NCBI GenBank assembly: GCA_028067895.1
Contig: JAPTUI010000226.1
Span: 1 to 10,578 of the forward strand
DNA length: 10,578 nt
Reading direction: 5' to 3'
DNA from: Pseudomonadota bacterium
Lineage (GTDB): Bacteria > Pseudomonadota > Gammaproteobacteria > Steroidobacterales > Steroidobacteraceae
Shown here: positions 7,198 to 10,578 of the stretch, one piece after another
How the letters are laid out: every line of letters starts with the position of its first letter
Position numbering within the stretch: position 1 is the first letter of the stretch
Notes under the pieces: model-generated
What the model was told of the DNA's origin: nothing
The model's input: the letters and a program-made list of their open reading frames with translations, nothing else
Database searches by the model: none
Translations under genes and position numbers: made by a program

Positions 7198-7935
7198 ATG
7201 ACGCAAATCGTACCGCTGAGCAAAGAAACGCATCGCGAACTGAAGATCGACGCGCGCGCCTCGGCCGCGTACGGTGACAACCGGCACTTCGTGCAGGTCA
7301 TCGTCAATGAATTTCCACATTTGCTCGTGCACTATCCGATTCTCTTCGGCAAGGAGGCGGATACGGGCCAATTCTTCTGCGGCGCGATGCTCGGGTTCAT
7401 CGAGGGAGAGAACCAGTTCCTCGAGGACTGGCAGCGCGATGCGCAGTTCTACCGCCCGCTCAGCCTGCAGCGCGAACCGTTCTATGCGCAGGGCCCGGAG
7501 CTGGCCATCGACCTGGATCATCCGCGGGTTGCCGCGGCTGAGGGCAAGCCGCTGTTCAGCGCCCAGGGCGAGCCGAGCCGCTACCTGCAGAGCATCATCT
7601 GGGCGTTTCAGGACCTGGTGCCCGGCATCGAGCGGACCCGGATCTTCATTGCCCGGCTGCTCGAGCTCGAGCTGATCGAACCGATCGACATCGAGGTGGA
7701 ATTCGAGGACGGCACGCTGCGCAAGTGCGAGGGCCTCTACACCGTCAATCAGGACACGCTCTCGAGGCTGCCCGATGCCGTGGTGGTCGAGCTGTTCCGG
7801 CGCGGCTACCTGACGCTGATCCAGCTGATGATCGCCTCGCTGAAGCAGGTGCGCGAGATGGCGAGGGTCAAGAACGCCCGTCTGCTCGAACGCACGGCCG
7901 CACTGGCGGTCACCCCCGGCGCCGCGGCGCGCTGA
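7198..7935 (+). CDS. SapC-family protein
   Basis: 245 residues. The sequence fits the SapC family: an early IVPLSKETHRELKI (residues 4-17), an EFPHLLVHYPILF segment, GFIEGENQFLEDWQRDAQFYRPLSLQ, and a C-terminal GLYTVNQDTLSRLPD followed by a helical end. I see no signal peptide or membrane segment, so a cytoplasmic location is likely. The family name comes from surface-array proteins, but its biochemical role is unknown. It is repeatedly found with TonB receptors, tryptophan-halogenase-like genes and cupin-like genes. It starts 14 nt after the halogenase stop with no clear Shine-Dalgarno sequence, so it is probably coupled to upstream translation. Identification is by recognised motif pattern, not by search. 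Confidence 0.85.
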   Translation: MTQIVPLSKETHRELKIDARASAAYGDNRHFVQVIVNEFPHLLVHYPILFGKEADTGQFFCGAMLGFIEGENQFLEDWQRDAQFYRPLSLQREPFYAQGPELAIDLDHPRVAAAEGKPLFSAQGEPSRYLQSIIWAFQDLVPGIERTRIFIARLLELELIEPIDIEVEFEDGTLRKCEGLYTVNQDTLSRLPDAVVVELFRRGYLTLIQLMIASLKQVREMARVKNARLLERTAALAVTPGAAAR

Positions 7936-7951
7936 GCGCGCACGCCGGGTC

Positions 7952-7955
7952 GAGG
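7952..7955 (+). promoter_or_regulatory. Ribosome binding site of the first cupin-like gene
   Basis: GAGG, 8 nt before the ATG at 7964, in the 28-nt gap after the SapC gene. Confidence 0.6.
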
Positions 7956-7963
7956 AATTTCGC

Positions 7964-8983
7964 ATGGCGCGCGCCCCCGTCGAGATCGCCGGCCGCGAGC
8001 TGGGCGGGCCGGAGCAGTTTCTTCGGGACATTCTCGAGCCGTGCCGTCCAGTCGTGCTGCGCGGCCTGGTGGATGCGTGGCCGGCCGTGCAGGCCGCTCG
8101 CCAATCGCCGCGGGAATTGCAACAGTATTTCGCGACGTTCGATGCAGGCCTTGAGGTGGAGGCGTTCATCGGCGAGCCGGCGATTGCCGGCAAGTATTAT
8201 TACACCGCCGATCTGAAGGGATTCAACTTCGAACGGCGGCCGATGCAGTTCCTCGAGGCCATTAGCCAGATGCTCGCGACGCTCGAGCGCCCCGCGAGTG
8301 CGACGCTCTACGTCGGCTCGGTGCCGGTGCCGCAGTGCATGCCGGGCTTTCTGGCGGCCAATCCGATGCCGCTGCTGCCGCAGCGAGCCGGTGCGCGCAT
8401 CTGGATCGGACACCGGTCCAACGTTTCGAGCCACTACGACACCTTCGACAATCTCGCCTGCGTGGTGGCCGGCAAGCGCCGCTTCACCCTGTTTGCCCCG
8501 GAGCACATCGGCCGGCTCTACATGGGGCCCATCGATCACACCATGGCGGGTCCACCGGTCAGTCTGGCGGCGTCGGCCGATGTGCCGGACCCGCAGCGCT
8601 TCCCGCTCTTCGAGCAGATCCGCTCCGAGGCACTCGTTGCGGAGCTCGAGCCCGGGGATGCGCTGTATCTGCCGAAGCTTTGGTGGCATCAGGTCGAGGC
8701 GATGGCGCCGTTCAACGTCATGATCAATCACTGGTGGGATGCCTTCAGCACCGGTCCCGATGCACCGTACACCAGTCTGCTGCTGGCGATGATCAGCATC
8801 GCCGAGCGCCCGCCGGCGGAGCGGCAGGCTTGGCGGGCTTTTTTCGATCACTTCGTGTTCCGCACGGAAGGCCATCCGTTGCGGCATTTGCCCGAGACCC
8901 AACACGGTCTGCTCGGGCCCCTGAAACCGGACAACTATGGGCATCTGCGTGCCCGGATCATGCGCTTGTTGCGCGGCGGCTGA
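7964..8983 (+). CDS. Cupin-like (JmjC-type) protein, probable Fe(II)/2-oxoglutarate oxygenase, copy 1
   Basis: 339 residues of the cupin-like family related to FIH/HSPBAP1-type hydroxylases. The N-terminal part has the family pattern PVVLRGLVDAWPAVQAA (29-45). The double-stranded beta-helix core supplies the iron triad: His157 and Asp159 in SSHYDTFDN, and His242 in LWWHQVEA. ACVVAGKRRFTLFAPE (165-180) and ELEPGDALYLPKLWWH (227-242) are strong family signatures. The triad is intact, so the enzyme is probably active. Characterised relatives hydroxylate protein side chains, but the target here is unknown. It is cytoplasmic, with no signal peptide. It shares its layout with the next gene, indicating an old tandem duplication, and a 26-bp palindrome separates the two. 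It could instead act on a small molecule. Confidence 0.88.
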   Translation: MARAPVEIAGRELGGPEQFLRDILEPCRPVVLRGLVDAWPAVQAARQSPRELQQYFATFDAGLEVEAFIGEPAIAGKYYYTADLKGFNFERRPMQFLEAISQMLATLERPASATLYVGSVPVPQCMPGFLAANPMPLLPQRAGARIWIGHRSNVSSHYDTFDNLACVVAGKRRFTLFAPEHIGRLYMGPIDHTMAGPPVSLAASADVPDPQRFPLFEQIRSEALVAELEPGDALYLPKLWWHQVEAMAPFNVMINHWWDAFSTGPDAPYTSLLLAMISIAERPPAERQAWRAFFDHFVFRTEGHPLRHLPETQHGLLGPLKPDNYGHLRARIMRLLRGG

Positions 8984-8984
8984 G

Positions 8985-9010
8985 GCGTCCACCGCGATCG
9001 CGGTGGACGC
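8985..9010. repeat. Perfect 26-bp palindrome between the two cupin-like genes
   Basis: Arms GCGTCCACCGC and GCGGTGGACGC flank a central GATC, and the whole 26 bp is self-complementary. It begins 1 nt after the stop of copy 1 and ends 19 nt before the start of copy 2. In RNA it would form an 11-bp GC-rich stem with a GATC loop. There is no U-run after it. It may be an mRNA processing or stability element, a weak attenuator, or a DNA-binding site. Confidence 0.8.
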
Positions 9011-9016
9011 ACACAT

Positions 9017-9021
9017 GGAGG
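9017..9021 (+). promoter_or_regulatory. Ribosome binding site of the second cupin-like gene
   Basis: GGAGG, 8 nt before the ATG at 9030. It decides this start over in-frame ATGs at 9015 (which overlaps the site) and 8937 (inside the previous gene). Confidence 0.7.
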
Positions 9022-9029
9022 AACAGGAC

Positions 9030-10130
9030 ATGGCGAGAGTACATTCCCTGAACGCGGGGGCGCGCACGCGCGAATGGCGCGAGGTGACGCCGAAGATGCT
9101 GCGTGAGCAGATCATCCCCCTGGACCGTCCGGCGGTGCTCAAGGGGCTGGTGAAGGACTGGCCTATCGTGCGTGCGGCGGCTGAATCACCCGAGGCGCTC
9201 GGGGAGTATTTGCGCGCGCGTGATCGGGGCCGGCCGGTGCGGGTCATGCTGGGGGCGCCGCAGATCGGGGGGGTCTATTTCTTTCGGGATGACCTCAGTG
9301 GCCTGAACTTCGAGAATGCCCATCGGCCGGTGCACGAAGTCTATGCCGCCATTCTCGCTTGCCGGACCCAGGCAGCGCCGCCGGCGATTTATACCGGGGC
9401 AGCAGCGCTCGAGGATACGGTCCCGGCGCTGATTGCCGAGTGCCCTCTGACGGTTTTGGACAAGCCGGCCCGCCCGCGATTGTGGCTCGGAAACGCCGTG
9501 ACTGCCGCGACGCACTACGACAATTCCGACGGCATCAACTGCATCGTTGCCGGGCGCAAGCGGTTTACGTTTTTCCCGCCTGAGCAGTTCTGCAATCTGT
9601 ACGTCGGCCCGCTCGAACTCGGCCCGGGCGGCCAGCCGACGAGCCTGGTGCGCGTCACGGCGCCGGATCTGGAGCGCTATCCGCGCTACGCCGAGGCTTT
9701 GGCCGCGGCAGAGACGGCGCAGGTCGAGCCCGGTGATGCGATCTACATCCCGAATCTCTGGTGGCACAACGTCGAGTCACTCGAGGCGGTGAACCTATCG
9801 GTGAATTTCTGGTGGTTCGATGCGGGGGAGTGGGCCGCGGAGCCGTTTGCGGCACTGGCACACACGCTGCTCGCCATGGATGGACTGCCGGAGAGCCGGC
9901 GGGAAGTGTGGCGTAAGATGTTCGAACACTATGCGTTCCGCTCGGAGGGTGAGCCGGTGCCGTACCTGCCGATGGAGCGCCGCGGTATCCTCGGCACTCT
10001 CACGGCGAAGATTCAGGAACATATGCGCGTGCAGGTGATCCGTTCGCTGACCAAACGCATGTCCCCGGAACTCGGGGGGGCAATCCGGCGGCTGCTCTGG
10101 GAGGCGCGCGCCCAGGGTGAGGGGCGCTGA
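9030..10130 (+). CDS. Cupin-like (JmjC-type) protein, probable Fe(II)/2-oxoglutarate oxygenase, copy 2
   Basis: 366 residues, a paralogue of the preceding gene. Shared blocks are PAVLKGLVKDWPIVRAA (34-50), VYFFRDDLSGLNFE (82-95), CIVAGRKRFTFFPPE (171-185), and QVEPGDAIYIPNLWWHNVES (231-250). The iron triad is intact: His162 and Asp164 in THYDNSDG, and His246 in LWWHNVES. It differs from copy 1 at the position before the metal motif (LWLGNAVTAATHYD against IWIGHRSNVSSHYD), in the VGPLELGPGG loop, and in a longer, basic C-terminal tail (about 325-366), so the two probably differ in target. Fe(II)/2-oxoglutarate-dependent hydroxylation is inferred from the family; no substrate is known. The start is set by a GGAGG site. 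The stop codon overlaps the ATG of a possible small ORF. Confidence 0.88.
   Translation: MARVHSLNAGARTREWREVTPKMLREQIIPLDRPAVLKGLVKDWPIVRAAAESPEALGEYLRARDRGRPVRVMLGAPQIGGVYFFRDDLSGLNFENAHRPVHEVYAAILACRTQAAPPAIYTGAAALEDTVPALIAECPLTVLDKPARPRLWLGNAVTAATHYDNSDGINCIVAGRKRFTFFPPEQFCNLYVGPLELGPGGQPTSLVRVTAPDLERYPRYAEALAAAETAQVEPGDAIYIPNLWWHNVESLEAVNLSVNFWWFDAGEWAAEPFAALAHTLLAMDGLPESRREVWRKMFEHYAFRSEGEPVPYLPMERRGILGTLTAKIQEHMRVQVIRSLTKRMSPELGGAIRRLLWEARAQGEGR
10119..10124 (+). promoter_or_regulatory. Possible ribosome binding site of the small ORF at 10130
   Basis: GAGGGG ends 5 nt before the ATG at 10130. It lies inside the end of copy 2. By contrast, the KDG kinase ATG at 10192 has no comparable site. 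Confidence 0.35.
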
Positions 10131-10195
10131 TGGCTGCAGAGACCAACGCGTGCGCGTGCGCCGCTGCGGCGAACCCGGCGCCGTCTCAATCATGA
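10130..10195 (+). CDS. Possible 21-residue ORF bridging cupin copy 2 and KDG kinase
   Basis: A short frame of 21 codons, starting MAAETNACAC and continuing Ala-rich to a PAPSQS end. Its ATG overlaps the copy 2 stop (TGATG), and its TGA overlaps the kinase ATG (ATGA at 10192-10195). It is preceded by GAGGGG at good spacing. I recognise no family. It may be a translated leader that carries ribosomes to the kinase start, a small peptide with its own role, or chance. No direct evidence of translation exists in the sequence beyond these overlaps. Confidence 0.3.
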   Translation: MAAETNACACAAAANPAPSQS

Positions 10196-10578
10196 CTGTG
10201 CCAGTGCGGATCGCGTGTTTCGGCGAGATGCTGCTGCGACTCGCGGCGCCGCGCGGCGCGCGGCTCAGCGGGGCCGATGCGCTCGGAGTCTACGTGGGCG
10301 GCGCCGAGGCGAACGTCGCGATCGGCCTGGCCCATCTCGGCGCCCCGAGCACGATGATCACGGTGCTGGCCGATAACCCCCTCGGTGACCTTGCTCTGGC
10401 GGAGCTGCGTCGCCATGGGGTGGACACTCGTGCGGTGCGCCGCGCCGAGGGCCGCATGGGCCTTTACTTCCTCGAGCGAGGCGCGGGCGCGCGGCCGGCG
10501 AGGGTGGTGTACGATCGGCAAGATTCGGCTTTCTGCCGCGCTCTGAGCGCCGAGCAGCCCTGGGCGTCGCTGCTCGAG
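10192..10578 (+). CDS. kdgK: 2-keto-3-deoxygluconate kinase (PfkB family), N-terminal 129 codons
   Basis: Cytoplasmic sugar kinase that phosphorylates 2-keto-3-deoxygluconate to KDPG, which joins the Entner-Doudoroff pathway; it serves breakdown of glucuronate and galacturonate. Visible features are the N-terminal VRIACFGEMLLRL, the PfkB substrate motif GGAEANVAIGLAHLG (36-50), NPLGDLALAELRRHGVDT (62-79), and GLYFLERG followed by VVYDRQDSAF (105-114). The last two are typical of KDG kinases rather than fructokinases or ribokinases. Family length is about 300-340 residues, so the ATP-binding C-terminal half is outside the window. The ATG at 10192 has no clear ribosome site; upstream in-frame GTGs (10150, 10156) are possible but add a non-family extension. 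It follows the cluster closely and is probably co-transcribed. It could be another PfkB sugar kinase, though KDG kinase fits best. Confidence 0.85.
   Translation, partial: MTVPVRIACFGEMLLRLAAPRGARLSGADALGVYVGGAEANVAIGLAHLGAPSTMITVLADNPLGDLALAELRRHGVDTRAVRRAEGRMGLYFLERGAGARPARVVYDRQDSAFCRALSAEQPWASLLE

Noticed and set aside
8985..9010. The palindrome as a rho-independent terminator
   Set aside because: No run of T follows on either strand, and the next gene of the cluster begins 20 nt later.
8937..9029. Upstream starts (8937, 9015) for cupin copy 2
   Set aside because: 8937 lies inside copy 1 and reads through the palindrome. 9015 overlaps the GGAGG site that serves the ATG at 9030.
7156..9247. 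Long minus-strand frames opposite SapC and the cupin-like genes
   Set aside because: They are shadows of well-supported plus-strand genes and show no motifs of their own.

Overview
The window is high-GC DNA, probably from a Gram-negative proteobacterium. The TonB-dependent receptor is of the Xanthomonas/Caulobacter carbohydrate type, and it is followed by a flavin halogenase-like gene, a SapC gene and two cupin-like hydroxylase genes. That gene company is known from xanthomonads, caulobacters, sphingomonads and relatives. The sequence alone does not settle the order. The receptor reading frame contains no TTA, CTA or TCA codons, as expected for a resident high-GC gene.

Layout. Positions 1-699 (minus strand) hold the N-terminal 233 codons of xylose isomerase, running off the left edge. 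Positions 700-2422 are a 1.7 kb non-coding region between the divergent units. It contains LacI-family-type operators and a good sigma70-like promoter facing right. Positions 2423-10130 (plus strand) form a tight five-gene cluster: TonB-dependent receptor, tryptophan-halogenase-like flavoprotein, SapC-family protein, and two tandem cupin-like (JmjC-type) proteins. Positions 10130-10195 hold a possible 21-residue ORF that overlaps its neighbours on both sides. Positions 10192-10578 hold the start of a 2-keto-3-deoxygluconate kinase, running off the right edge.

How the genes may work together (inference). xylA converts xylose to xylulose, and KDG kinase handles the product of hexuronate breakdown. 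A TonB receptor between them suggests import of xylan or glucuronoxylan oligosaccharides. A 14-bp xyl-box-like motif occurs both upstream of xylA and just downstream of the receptor promoter, which suggests that one LacI-type regulator controls both sides.

The least understood part is the halogenase-SapC-cupin-cupin set. It recurs beside sugar TonB receptors but has no settled role. Its composition (a flavoenzyme plus two probable Fe(II)/2-oxoglutarate oxygenases) would fit modification of the receptor, of SapC or of a small molecule. None of these is shown by the sequence.
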